64,000 nt of DNA, from the NCBI GenBank assembly GCA_960531495.1, contig OY482846.1, positions 11,545,783 through 11,609,782 of the forward strand, in the 5' to 3' direction. This document shows positions 32,367-45,494 of this stretch, one piece after another. The notes beneath the pieces are model-generated. The model made no database searches, had not been told where the DNA came from, and saw only the letters and a program-made list of their open reading frames with translations. Position 1 is the first letter of the stretch. Every line of letters begins with the position of its first letter. Origin of the DNA: Zeus faber (Eukaryota > Chordata > Actinopteri > Zeiformes > Zeidae). A program made the position numbers and the translations under genes.

Positions 32367-33252
32367 GACCCAAAGAGGAGATCCCGTGTCACTGACCAGG
32401 GATAAACACTTGTTTTGTGGAAAACACTCTGACATTCACTTTTTTCCCCTGTTCCTTTGCCATCTTGCTCTCTCTCTCGCACTCTCTCTCTCTCGCTCTC
32501 TCGCTCTCTCGCTCTCTCTTTCTTTCCTTTTGACTGTCCCATTCGTCCCTCCGCACACTGCTCTTCTTCCCCTCCTCCAACAGCTTTCTTGACCGTAAGC
32601 GTATCTCGTTTCAGCATGGAGCGTCCGTCCGCCGGTCACCAGATCCCCGGGTCCCGGAATGGCATGCATTCCCCATCGGCAGCTCAATGGAGTCTGACCG
32701 CAAATCACAACCTAGGGAGGTTTCTGGAGGCCTGGGTGGGACGGAGAGCTGTTCAGCTACGACTCGGGAAGTATATTACTCCCGGCGGGGAGAGGACGAT
32801 TGAATGGGAAAAACAATAGAGGGTGTTAAGCCGAAGAAGTAACTCGTTGACAGAGCATTGACACGGGGGCAGGTGAGCACAGGTGAAGGTGAACCTTTTA
32901 TGGAAAAAGTCTGTAAGACCTTGGTCAGCCTGACCTCCATAGGACTCAAAGTCTACGGGAATCGTATTTCAGGAGAGAAGAAGCCTCATGATGCACGAAG
33001 AGCGCCAGATATTTTCTGGCATCGACACAAGCATCAGCTCTTCAAACCATGTCAGCCATTAACAGAATCTGCGTTGGACGGTCCTGTGTGCGTGTGTCTG
33101 CGTGTGAATGCGTGTGTGTGCGTGTGTGTGACAGGAGCATGCAGCAGCAAAAGGTCGAGGTGAGCAGGGAAGGACGTGGGCGATGGCAGCGGCGGGATAT
33201 TAAACCGACACGATCAATTAACGCGTCTCGCTCAGCCACGTTCCGCCACTCT

Positions 33253-33299
<47 letters not shown>

Positions 33300-34033
33300 G
33301 CTCTCTGTCACAGACACACACACACCCATTTTTCAGGTCCTGAGTCACCCCTGGCTTGAGTGCTGTCCTTTCACTTCTCAGCTCGCCCTCAGTTCTCTCT
33401 CTCTCTCCAGCCATTTGTCGTTTGGTCCGCTGTTTTTTTCTTTGTTATATTTCCACTTATCGGAAAATATTCCCACACGCTTGTGGCAGCTCAGTTTGCC
33501 ACGCGCCACCCGTTTTCGAGGCCCTGCAACACAGAGACACTGGCAAAGGTTTTGCCTACAAATCAGTTTGGAGAAAGTGGGCTAAATGGAACAAACTGGG
33601 AGCAGGTGGAAACATGTCACGATAGAGGCTCTCCCCCTGTGTGTGTGGGGATGGGTGATTTACCTGTTGCTCGTTGATTGCTCTGACAGGCAACAGGCGT
33701 ACAGCCACCTCTGATCACGTTCCAAATTACCTAGACCTAAGACAGGTGTGCCTGCTTAAACCCCACCACCCCCACACCACAGTGCTTTGTTTTTTTTTAG
33801 TCCTTTAGCAAATCCCTGCTGTGCAAATACACTGGAAAGTTCATCCAGTGAAGAAATCTAACTTTTTGAAAAGAAGAGGCATTCATCCTGTATATTATAT
33901 TTCTCTCTCAGAATGTGCCCTCGTCATCTCTGCAGTTTGGGGAGGGATACTTTTCTTTTTGTGACAAGCACCGTCGCCGAAGCTAATTATGTCAAAGAAA
34001 TGTTTGACCCAAATTGTGTTACTGGCAAATGTA

Positions 34034-34111
<78 letters not shown>

Positions 34112-34202
34112 ACACACTCACACATACACACTCACTCGCTTACTCATTCACTCACTCACTCATTCACTCATTCACTCTCACACACACACACACACACACA
34201 CG

Positions 34203-34270
<68 letters not shown>
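34034..34270. repeat. Compound (CA)n / CTCA satellite
   Basis: Two long CA tracts (34034-34110 and 34178-34270) around a tcactcattcactcattc block (about 34130-34177). Confidence 0.95.
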
Positions 34271-34276
<6 letters not shown>

Positions 34277-35639
34277 GCCCAGTAATTAGAGGTAGTGAAA
34301 ATGGGACTTAGCATTGTAAACTGGCAGGGCAAGGTTGCTAGGGGCGTTTGTTGACTGTAGGATTATGACAGGAAACTCAGATGGTATGATGAGTGGTACT
34401 GTCCAAAATATCCACTCAGCGCTGGAGCATAGAATACGGTTTTAAAGCAGCTTAAGTTGCCATGTTGCCATTGTTATCATCGCCGTGAGCCTTATTGTTT
34501 ATTGATAAAATACTTATTTCTTGATTTCATTCTCACTTCTCTACAGGGCTGTGCTTGTGCTTCCTAATTGGATAGGCATTGAATGTACTGTCACAGCTTC
34601 AAAGAAGCTAATGTTTGAATTGCAAAATGCATAAATCTAGATAAAATAACAGAAATCATTGCTATGAGGGTTTTTATAGATCAAGAAAAAGTTAATTCAG
34701 AGAATAACATAAGGAAAACTACATTGAAAAAAAAAATAGGAAATGACCACCTCCAACACTAAGACACTGTATGAGCGCCGTGCAGTCCATGAAAGGACTT
34801 GAAGTGATGATAATGACAAAGTCAAATATTTGACACGGGCTGAATGCAGAACTATTCCTGTGACTTACAGCTTGTCATATGTTCTATAGGTGTTGAGCAC
34901 CGGGGCTTTGTCCCCATTCAGACACATATTGTTATTCTGCATGCATGACTTTATACGTCTGGGCGTGTATCCGACTGTGTGAATTTGCGTGTGCGTGTGT
35001 GTGCGCGCGTGCTTGAGCTACACAACCAGCAGACCGAAACAGAAGGGAAACCTAGAATCAGATAAACCCCCCCCAAAAAAACTCACATTTCTCCCCCCTC
35101 GTCCATAACAAGCTCCCACCAAAATATCTTTCCATTCCGTATCATTTCAAAAGTCCCATTTGTCAAAGTCAGACGTTTCCATTAAACTTTCCTTAAGCTC
35201 AATTCCCATATCCCAAATTCCCAAACACTTTGAAATGGGCCGATTTTTCCCGCCTCTGGGTTCAAACAATGCTCGCCTTTCAAGAATTCAAACCGTTTAA
35301 TGGGGAGCCAACAGTTTATGTGTGGTGACTAAATATCAAGGTGAGAGATTAGCTCTTATCAAAGATTTCCTTTGAGGGGGGAAAACAAATGTTAACGTTT
35401 CTCCATGGCTACTGCTGGGCGTCGGGTTGTAAGCTAGCCAGAGGAAGCGGAGGCAACAACCACGTGCTGCCCGAGGGTCAGGAGGTCAACCCAGGTATAC
35501 TGACTGCCTGAATTGTGTCGCCGTCGCCCCCCCCCCCCCCCCCCCTCCCTCGCTCTCTCTGGCTCTCTCTCTAACCGTGACCTGATGTACCCTTTGGTCA
35601 GCAAGGCCAAATTACAGGAGAGCTATAACTTTCCAAGAA

Positions 35640-35670
<31 letters not shown>

Positions 35671-36681
35671 GCGCTGTGATGACCACATCGCAACTATCTA
35701 ACTCAAGCTATAATCTATGCAGGGCCCCAAATGCCAAATAAGGTTAGTTTACAGTTTAATTAAGTCGGTTTACAGTTAAGTAATGTTTGTTTACAGTTAA
35801 GGTCAGTTAAGCACTGAATGTGGGGTTTTTCTTTTGTAGTAAATTTAGGGGAAATGACATTCAAACAAACAGCTCTGGGAAACAATGTCCCACTGGCGCA
35901 CTAGAGAGTAGGTCAACTGGCTCCAGTGGGCAGCAAGTTATGGTGGTTTGGGTCACTCAGCCACATCCACCTCCACTATTGGGAAATTCACTGTTTACGC
36001 CCCCATCTATAAGTATTGCAATATTATATCGCCCCCTACTGTTTATTGGACAAATACCACAACTTTAGGGACATAGCGATGAATTTGCTGGCTCATTGAT
36101 TCAAAATGGCAATACTTGAGCATAGACATCTCATAGACACACCATGCAGATTCAGGTAAATACCCTCAAGTATATGTTGTGTAGAAGTTATGTAAAACAA
36201 AGAAGTGCCCTTTCTTCTCATCGTTCACCAGATCCAGGGTTGCAAACCAAGTAGCTGAATAATCTAACTTGAGTCAAGTGGATCCCATTGTACCAATCGG
36301 CCTATGGTCTCGCCAATTGTTCCGCAACACATTTGAACCTGCAGGCGTGCAACAGTGTATGAACAGGAATTAAAATAAAGAAGGTCTGATCATGTGCTTG
36401 TTGACATAGAATTTTCATGAGTCATGAACAATGTTGTATACTTGACACTGTTCACACATGATTACCATTCGACCCAGTAATTCCTTCTAATTCTCCAACA
36501 CAGAGAAGAAGAACTTTTCATCACCAGTTTGAAAGGCAGTTATTTTTTCACCCTCTCTAACAGACACAAAGCCTCTACTGTGCCTGTACCAAGCTGCTAT
36601 GCTCAGCTCCCAGGCTGCAAAAAATACACTCCGCATTGGAAAGTCCCACAGTGTAGGTGGTATAGGATTTATTGTGGAGTT

Positions 36682-36835
36682 GGTATCCGCTGCACAGGTG
36701 GCCTCCTTGGTGCAGGTGGTATGGGTCCCAGTGCGGAGCTGGTATAAGCAGCACAGGTTGGCTCCCTGCTGGAGGTGGTACGGGTCCCAGTGCAGAGCTG
36801 GTAGAGGTGGGCTGCCTGGTGCAGGTGGACCTCAA
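36682..36835. repeat. 59-bp minisatellite
   Basis: Two full 59-bp units (36682-36740 and 36741-36799), each with 'cacaggt(t/g)ggc', 'gcaggtggta' or close forms, and 'gggtcccagtgc(g/a)gagct', plus a shortened third unit from 36800. GC-rich; frames on both strands are artefacts. Confidence 0.85.
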
Positions 36836-37650
36836 TATGGCCGCAGGGCCCCAATGACCAGCAGGACGAGATGGACTGTAGTCGTTTTCTGCCATTGCAA
36901 CAAGTGCATTTGTACTCTGGACTGTTTTCTCTATCAACTGTGTGACTAAATGATTATGGAGAGAGATTATCAATGTCTGGGAAAAAAAAAATTTCCAGTA
37001 CACTTCCAGCTTGACAGCTAATATTTGCTTTTATGGGTTATTTTGAACATAAATCTCTATATATACAATTTTCCCAACAAATTGATATAAATAAGATATC
37101 AAAATAGATACATATCTTCTCTTGCTCACGTTTGAAAAATGCTGCGATCCAGTTCATTCCATAAACTTACATAACAAGCTCCAAAAGACTATTGGCAGAG
37201 AACCCCCCTCATTGTTATGTACACTCACACAAACACACACACACACACACTCACACATCCAAGCAGCCCCATTAGACTGTTAAACTGTGCCCTATTCCCA
37301 GGGTTAATCTTTAGACACATTATGTCCACTGGGCCGTAGCACAGGCAGCATGCACTGTGCTGAAGGTCAGGTCAACATGCACAGTCTGATCTGGTCCAGC
37401 CACCAGGATAAGGGGGAGAGGGGTGCAGTTATTGGGGTTGAGGGTGGTATTGTGGGGAAGACCCAACAACGTGGTCTTTCACCTGAAGTCAGCAGAGTCA
37501 GCATTTTTAAAGTAAGTGGACACGGTCACTGGGCTTGAAGTGGGTCAGCAAGGACGAAAATAATGTGGAATAAAAGTGTGACATAAAGGTTAATTGGTGC
37601 GAAAGTAAATACAGGAATACATTGTGTACTAGGTAAATACATGTTTTACG

Positions 37651-37685
<35 letters not shown>

Positions 37686-39569
37686 ACGCACGTTCCTTTA
37701 AGGTTTATTTTATGATGCATCAGATCATTTCTACTTTTCCAAGTGCAGGGGGACGGAAGAGATAGGAAGAAGGTAGGAAATGAAAAAGTCAACACTAATG
37801 TGAGATAAAGAGCAGATATCCCCTTGGTCTAAAGCCCTTGCATAGCAATTAAATGTTTACGCGTGCTCTCTCTCTCTCTCTCTCTCTCCCTCTATCGCTC
37901 CCTCCCCCCCCCCCTCCCCTCACCTGCCGCTCCTTTCTCATGTTTTCCGTCGTTCCATTTCGGTCAAATATTAAACACAGTAGTTCAGTTCATATTATAT
38001 AATTTGTGTGGCTGTGTCAACCTTATGAATCAATGACTTTCTATGTTGTATTTTTTGACATATTTTAGTGTCAAGGCCAACTTTTTTTTTTTTTTCAACC
38101 AAGAGCCTCTTCTTTCCTCATTTGGCAGAAGCATGAACCAAACCCTCAATTTTCCAAGTCAAACCACCAGGTTTTAAGAATGTGTCCAATATTAAGATGT
38201 ATTAGAAAAGCAGCAGCATCATTGGGAGCATTTCAACATATAGGGGCGGTTTGGTGGACACAGATGAGGCCCAATATTTCACTAAATCACACTCTTAATT
38301 GAAATTGCCTTTCTAAGTCATGGTTTAAAATAGTCTCTGACTTGCCCAAGTCTAGGTTTAAAAAAATCTGATTCCCAGAAGGAAGATTAGAGCTAATCTA
38401 GGTCTAAGTGAAGGCTTAAATTAAACCTGGCCAGAGGCAGGTTTATCTTTGGATTATTGGGTGTGGCCTCCAGGACAACCTTGATAACAGAGAAGATGGA
38501 TTATCTGGACTAAGACCAGACAGAAGGAGCTGACTAGTCCTTCATTATCTTAGTCTCGAACTTCCTAGTGTCTAAAAAAATAATCTTAACTAGAGCAACG
38601 TCTCAGAAAGTCATTTTTAAATTCTGGAAAAATGTAAGTAGGATTATTTTAGTCCTGATCTAGATGAAACCCTGTCTACAAAACTGCCGCATAATGTTTA
38701 ATTCTGTAGAATCACAGCAACCCAAACAATGGCTGCTATGGGAATATCAATGGGGGTATGGGGTATCAATGAATATTTTAGTTAAGGGAGAAGACCAAGA
38801 TACATGAGTGGATTTAACAGATTGATGCAGAAACAGACGAAACCCGGTGAAGAGCCATTGACATAATTCCGAGTCCTGGTTTAAAGTTTACAGTCAGCAT
38901 TGTTGACTTGCCAAATATCAATTTATATTACTCTGACCTTTAAAAAAAAAAAAAAATTCAACCTGTGCTGTCAGCATGCTGGGCATACAACACGGAGTAT
39001 TTATGCTATTGCGTCTAGGACAGAGTTAGTCTGCATGTGGAGTTCAAGTTCTTAACCTGCAATGCAACTCTTTATTAATTCTTTAATCATCAAGAACTGC
39101 TGCAATAACTCTGTCCTGTGGATGACCTGTAGGATTACAAGAGCACAGTTTTTATTTGGAAAGAACCACCACCAATCCCCCTTTTTGGAGAACTATTTTA
39201 CCATGTTTGGGTCTATAAACAACTAATCACTACTCCAAGAGGGGGGAATCACCACGGGTGACACAAATAAACATTTAACATACAATTAACATAATATAAA
39301 TAAATATAGCATGTACAAGGAAAAAACAAACATAGAAACAAACAATGTACACAGAAAAACATAAACATCAGACGACAACATGTATCGAGTTAATTAAATC
39401 CAGGAAAACTGGAACAGCATTTGGCCTCTTCCTGTCATAGTTATGTCAGTAAATGAGGGAGGAAAGAAGAGGGATGTAACCAGGAGGGTGTAGAGGAGTT
39501 TACAGTACTTAACCCATGCTTCTGGTGTATAAGGATGGTATTATATTGTTGCGTCTCCAAGCAGTGGAA

Positions 39570-40153
39570 AGGGCCCCGAAGCCACCTCTGAGTCCCACAA
39601 GTGTACAGACACCCCACGGCGGCAGGAAAGCCCAAAGCAACCCGCCCGGAAGCCACAGGAGACCCCCCCAGCCCTCGGAGAAGCCGGAACCCCACGGAGC
39701 AACCCCCATGCCTGGCACCTGAGGAGCATAAACCAGTCCCAGAGAGCGCGAGGAGACTCTGCACCCCTGAGGTGCACACATACAACCCACCCACATGTGC
39801 AGAACCTGGGTTGCGGGCACCAGGCCCTGCATGAACCGCCCACCGTGCAAGCGAGCCAGTGGGGGCCCCACGCCCACCCGCAAACGGGCTAGGCCCGCCC
39901 CTCCGCAGCCGACCAGACGCCCCATCCAGCTGCAAGCCCTGAGCGCCCATCCACGTAGCAGAGCATGCTCACGCAGGGCACCTGGATGTCGTCCCCCACC
40001 GACGTCAGCAGGCCACCAGATATATGGGCCCTACCACCACCCCCGGTACCCGAGGCATCCACCGCGGAGAAGGCACGCAGTGGGAGCAAAGGCCGACATC
40101 CACCCCGACATCGTGGAAATTCCAGTCACTCAGGTGGTGGTCGGTGCGGGGGG
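39570..40153. repeat. GC-rich block, left of the retroviral remnant (probable interspersed repeat)
   Basis: About 580 bp of cytosine-rich, proline-coding-like sequence, sharply different from the AT-rich flanks. A similar GC-rich block lies at 41383-41700 on the other side of the retroviral remnant. Together they look like one repeat element split by the retroviral insertion. Family not identified. Confidence 0.45.
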
Positions 40154-40555
40154 TGAGATAGTTCAGGTTAAACAGAAAATACAACAACTGTAACTTAGTC
40201 TAAGTTTATTGTATAGAAGATTGCGATCAGCGAGAAGCACTTTACATGTCCCAGAGTAAAAGCAAAAAGCATCTCCCCCGATCCAGCCATCTCGGGGGCT
40301 TATATCATGTAGGTCACATGGACGGTTACTGTGAGAGTGTCACAAAGGCAGTTGCTGAGGGTGTAGTCATATACATAGGTCACAAAGGCAGTTGCAATTG
40401 TTTCAGCAGTTTTAACAAGTTTAACATCTGGGCTTAACAGCTTTAATTGTGACCTGCCCAACAAGAGGCTCGCAGTACATAATGTTCCTGTTTGTCAGTA
40501 AAACGGATATGGGGTTATGAGAAGACATAGGATTAGTTCAGCATTTCCCACTACA
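40154..40555 (-). repeat. 3' LTR of the endogenous retrovirus
   Basis: 402 bp with TG...CA ends. On the - strand it carries a TATA-like 'atgatataagc' (about 40290), an AATAAA (about 40210) and a short duplicated 'gcaactgcctttgtgac' unit. A purine-rich 'aaggggcagaa' precedes it and serves as a likely polypurine tract. Confidence 0.78.
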
Positions 40556-40699
40556 TTCTGCCCCTTGTCTTTATCTTTCAATCAACATATAGCAATGAAA
40601 AATAATGTTCACACTGTTAGTCAACACATATCATTAAAAATAATGTTCACACAGCTGGCACTCCACCTTCCGGCATGGGCCCATTGTCGTCCGATGTAG

Positions 40700-41165
40700 T
40701 TAATGGGCATAGGGGGGGACCCATTCGAGTGGTATGGCAGTGAATTGGCCTTGGTGGACGATTCGATTCTCCAGGGTCCAGCTAATGAGGTTACGTAACA
40801 CGGGAATTATACAACAAAACATTAACCCGAAAACTGTGAGAATGGCTACAAATATCATAGTGTATCTGGCTTACATCACTCTGTAACTAACGAACAGATT
40901 CTCCAACCACTCGGTCCATTCAAACTGCCCATGTCCTGCATTGTCCTTCATCTCGATGGCCAGGGCTTTCATGTTGTTGAGGGCCTTGGTGAGCTCCCCA
41001 TCCAGGGACTGGTGGTTGGGGATCATGGTGCAGCAGGAGTCTCCGAAAATGTGGCAAACATCGACCTTCTCGGCCAGGAGCATGTCCAGGGCCAAGTGGT
41101 TCGGCCAGGTCATCCTTGTGGTGGCGTGCGTCTGTTTCCCCAGTGCGGCTGTGGTTGGGTACGTG
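40700..41165 (-). pseudogene. Retroviral env transmembrane-subunit fragment (broken)
   Basis: Contains LALDMLLAEK followed by the CX6CC motif (CHIFGDSCC), the disulphide-linkage signature of gamma-like retroviral transmembrane subunits. It then has a membrane-proximal segment and, after a TAA at 40871-40873, an in-frame hydrophobic span ending in a CC pair (about 40860-40790) and a short tail to a stop at 40700. The surface subunit, fusion peptide and signal peptide are absent. The stop before the membrane span and the loss of the 5' half show it is non-functional. Confidence 0.78.
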
Positions 41166-41179
41166 GTCATACACAAAGG

Positions 41180-41382
41180 CAAGGGTGTCACAAAGGCAAT
41201 TGCTGAGGGTGTAGTCATATACATAGGTCACAAAGGCAGTTGCAATTGTTTCATCAGTTTCAACAAGTTTAACATCTGGCATTTTTAATTGTGACCTCCC
41301 CGACAAGAGGCTAGCAGTACATAATGTTCCTGTTTGTCAGTAAAATAGATATGGGGTTACGAGCAGACATAGGATTTTTACA
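41180..41382 (-). repeat. Truncated 5' LTR of the endogenous retrovirus
   Basis: About 200 bp matching 40290-40540, fused at about 41180 to env sequence. The junction falls inside the duplicated 'gcaattgcctttgtgac' unit, so a deletion between short repeats is likely. Confidence 0.75.
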
Positions 41383-41700
41383 CTCCCCACACCCCAACCC
41401 ACACCCACAACAGCAAGAGGGCCCCCAGGGGCCCCGGCACCCGGCGGCGCTCTCCGCAGCCCCGCCAGTTTACGGCATGCCAGAAACCACCAGGCGCAAG
41501 CCGCCAGGATTTGAACCCAGCCGGCACACCAACCCACCAGCGCCCCGCCACCCCATAAAACCCCAGTGCTCAATGTGCGAGGTTGGCAATTGCAATTCAA
41601 TTGCAGGGCGTGGCGATACAAATCCTCCAAGCAAGTTGAACCCAAATCACTTGCACCCCTCCTGCCCCGCAGACCCTGGTCTGGTGGAGTGTTGTTCAGA
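41383..41700. repeat. GC-rich block, right of the retroviral remnant
   Basis: Cytosine-rich sequence with the same character as 39570-40153; it includes 'gatttgaacccagc'. Probably the other half of the interrupted repeat. Confidence 0.4.
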
Positions 41701-42639
41701 GTAAGATTTGTGTGCGAGTGTATGTGTTCTAAGCTAATATGAGTGGTCATACATTTTCAGGACGGACGAGAAGCATCGGGGCAGGAGAGTGACGGGCAAG
41801 ATCGCAGCCACCTGCAACGTCCCCAGCCACATAGCTCGAACCCTGCCCGTCTAGCAAACCCTAGGCCTACTGTGTGGTGTATGTGCTGAGCATGAGTTTT
41901 GACTTACTCAAACCTTTTACGAAAACAAACCTTGTGAAACTAATTTTTGGCCGAATGACGCTACCGGCCATTATTGCGCTTTTCCAAAAATACAGTAGAT
42001 GCATTATAAAAATGGGGCTCATATAATCATGTGATATAACAGATTGTTTTGTTATGAGGTAGGGATAGGTAAATATAATTTTAGGGGAATTCACTACTTT
42101 TATGGTATTGGCTGAATTGGAATGACACTATTGAGTATATGAAACTTCTGTGGCATTGTATTTGATAGAGGGTTTTTTTATATTTATATATATATATATA
42201 TATATGTATAAGAAAGAGAGCCTTTTTAGAATTTTTGAGGCAATATGGAACCTTATTGTAGTGGAACAATATCAAGCTCAAGTTATCGGTATCTGCACCG
42301 GTATACATTTTTCAACACACACACACACACACACACACTTACTTTTCAACCCCTCCTGCTTCTTTCAGTTTTTTTCCAGTCCTTTTCTCCATGGAATTGA
42401 TTCAGGACCAAATCTCACTGCTGTGTTGGCTGCACTCTGCCTCAACCAGCACAGCTTTTGTATGTTTGTCCAAGGAGGACTCAGGATCCATCCCAACTCT
42501 TGTCTCCAGTGTTGTACAGTCAGAAAGATCAGATGAACCACACACACACACACCACACATCCAGGCACCAAGAACTACACATTCATTACAGCATTGTAAC
42601 AGGAGACTCAAAAGTGGATTTGTCTGTGTGTAAGTCATG

Positions 42640-43107
<468 letters not shown>

Positions 43108-43859
43108 CTTTGGCTGCCCTCTCTGACTGAACGTCACAGGCCTTCCAGTAGGAAGGCAGCTGACAGCCTGGCTCGTTGCCATGCGAACCCAGAGCCTCGG
43201 CAACGTGCAGCTTGCCTCGTAGACAGCCCTGGCAACGAAGCGTCGTGGAAACAGTCACCGGGCCGGGCCAGACCAGACCAGACCGGGTTGGGCGGGCGGG
43301 CGGTTTCACTGAGTCACTAGCAGCCACTGGTGGTTGAAAATCAGATAGTCATTCAGAAATACTGTAATCACTGGCAGTGGAATTTGACCACAGAGTTTGA
43401 AATTCCACTGCGCGGTCAAATGTGAATGTTATTAGAGAGCAATTGAAACTGCTGTGAAGAGAGACAGGAGGGACTGAAGAGAAGAACAGCTCTAAAACAT
43501 CTGTATGTACAGTATATCACATAGATAAAGCACTTATGTTAACCTATGGACCTTCGCTATTATAGGCAATATAATATACAGTACATATCTGTCCAATAAT
43601 AAACATACACACACACACTTTACTCCTAAATTACTCCGTGGCCATACTGTGTCATGCAGATTTCAGACGTATTCACACGTTCTCATCCCAGTTGAAATTA
43701 CATGATATGAGTCTCTACACAACCGGCAGGACGTCGTCTGCGTGGAAGGCTATATCGCAGAGTAAAACAAGACCGTACTGGACAGAGGAATACAGCACAC
43801 AGACTCAGCTTTTAATTGATCATCTAGCTCCTTTGGACCCGGTTCACAGCCTTGGGTTC

Positions 43860-44045
43860 GGAGACGAAGCCTCGTTGTGTGTTTCTTAGTCCACGCTCTA
43901 GGGACCCAATGTTACTGTGCCTTTGCCACTAGGGTCTGCAGGCTTGGGAATAACCTACCTGAGGTTAGAACATCCCATCCCCTACTGAAAACCCACTTTT
44001 ATACGGGATAGAATTCAACAATTATCTGCCTTACAGTCTATTTTA
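43860..44045 (+). repeat. Possible remnant of a LINE reverse transcriptase end
   Basis: The reading 'RLGNNLPEVRTSHPLLKTHFYTG' in pieces resembles the LWNNLPEEIR...LKTHLF terminus common in fish LINE ORFs. Short and degenerate, so only a suggestion. Confidence 0.35.
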
Positions 44046-44049
44046 GGTC

Positions 44050-44918
44050 CTTTTATTCTACAATTTAGACCAATCGAATAATGATAGGTAACAGAGGGCT
44101 GAGAATAATGATGTCACCAATGGGAGCGGAGAAGGTTGCAATCGACTCTTCTGAGGTTTCAGCGCTCCCACTGACATCATGAGCCTACACACATTAAAAC
44201 AGCAGGAAAAGTGGAAATCTTTTGCCAGGTATTTTCCGAAAGCTCTTTGGAGGTTTTTCCAAGCTCGAGCGTGGCCTTTTTTTAATAGACCACCCGACAT
44301 ATCTTGGCCAATATCCGAACACCCCCCCCCCACACACACACACACACACCAGTACAGCAGCATGTGGTCGACCTCCCCTCATTTCAGTGAGAGGCGCAAG
44401 GCAGACAGTGTGACCAGAATTGTGACGACTGTGTGTGTGAATGTGTGTTGGGTGGCATGGGTTGGGGTGGGGGTGACAAATTGGGTTGCGGTAGTGGCGG
44501 TATGGGGGCCCCCACAAGGACAAGGATGGCAAGCGCTCCTCTGCAGCTGTGGGCCTACGTGAGCATCGGCAGGAACGCACTCGCTCGTATCCTCACCACC
44601 CACCCTCCGGCCCGCCCTCCCTCCCTTACACTCTCCCTCCTCCTCTGTGCACTCCTTCTTAATAGACTTTGGAAATCCCTCTTTTGCCCTGTTCCTCAAT
44701 CCATCCTGGCACTCACTCAATATCTCTCCCTCTCTCTCTTCTCTCTCTCTCTCCCCCTCACGTTCCCAAACGCCTGGGACCTTGACAATGAGGGATGTGT
44801 CGAATTCAGCCAACTGGCAGACATCTGAGATGAGTGAAAGGAAATGGAGAGAAGGCAAAGATCTTCTTTATCACACACACATATGCTGTATCTGGCCTGA
44901 GATTACCTAAAATGGATA

Positions 44919-44967
<49 letters not shown>

Positions 44968-45166
44968 TTTGTGAGGTTGTGTGCAGCCCACAGAGACAGC
45001 AGTAAGTATTGTGTCTGAGTCTCACAACAGTCATCACAAACTCACACATAGCAACAGCAAGTGCTTTGATTCATGGAGCCGTGAGAGGTACCGGTGTGTC
45101 TGCGTGTGTGTGTGTGTGTGTGTGGACTGAGCTTTAAATGCACATTGACTGTGATTTCTCATGTGA

Positions 45167-45197
<31 letters not shown>

Positions 45198-45450
45198 TCT
45201 TCTGGCCTCGCTCATGTGACCAGCCTGGCTATCTGCAGAACCTTCAAACTGTGCGCAAACACTGCTCTACTTTGCAGCCAAGGTCAGAGAGAGACAAGAT
45301 GGTCCACTGAAACGCAGCAGAAAAATAAGAAGGGCAGGGAAGGAGGGAAGAAAGAGGTGAAGGGGGGAATAGGGGGTATAGAGAGGGAGGACAATGGAAA
45401 GACAGGTGATGGGTGAAGCAATGAATGGACGCATTGCTGTTTGGGTGTGT

Positions 45451-45494
<44 letters not shown>

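Larger units (their letters stand above)
32281..39569. other. Gene-free interval rich in simple repeats
   Basis: No supported exons. Contents: CT tracts (about 32290-32366, 32465-32525, 33245-33300), a compound CA block (34034-34270), a C-run (35525-35545), a CA tract (35641-35670), a 59-bp minisatellite (36682-36835), TG at 37651-37685, a CT/C-rich tract (37866-37918), and otherwise AT-rich unique-looking DNA. The stretch 38320-38690 has many ctaggtct/ttaaacc-type inverted motifs and may be an old MITE. Confidence 0.5.
40154..41382 (-). mobile_element. Collapsed endogenous retrovirus: LTR, env transmembrane piece, LTR
   Basis: On the - strand the order is a truncated 5' LTR piece (41382 to about 41180), an env transmembrane-subunit fragment (about 41165-40700), a purine run, then a full 3' LTR (40555-40154). 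gag, pol and most of env are missing. The two LTR pieces share long stretches such as the segment around 'gtcacaaaggcagttgc'. No clear target duplication was found. Confidence 0.8.

Noticed and set aside
39441-39950. 169-codon Gly/Arg-rich frame in the GC-rich block
   Set aside because: Low-complexity GC-rich sequence gives long frames in several registers; no domain, no splice sites.
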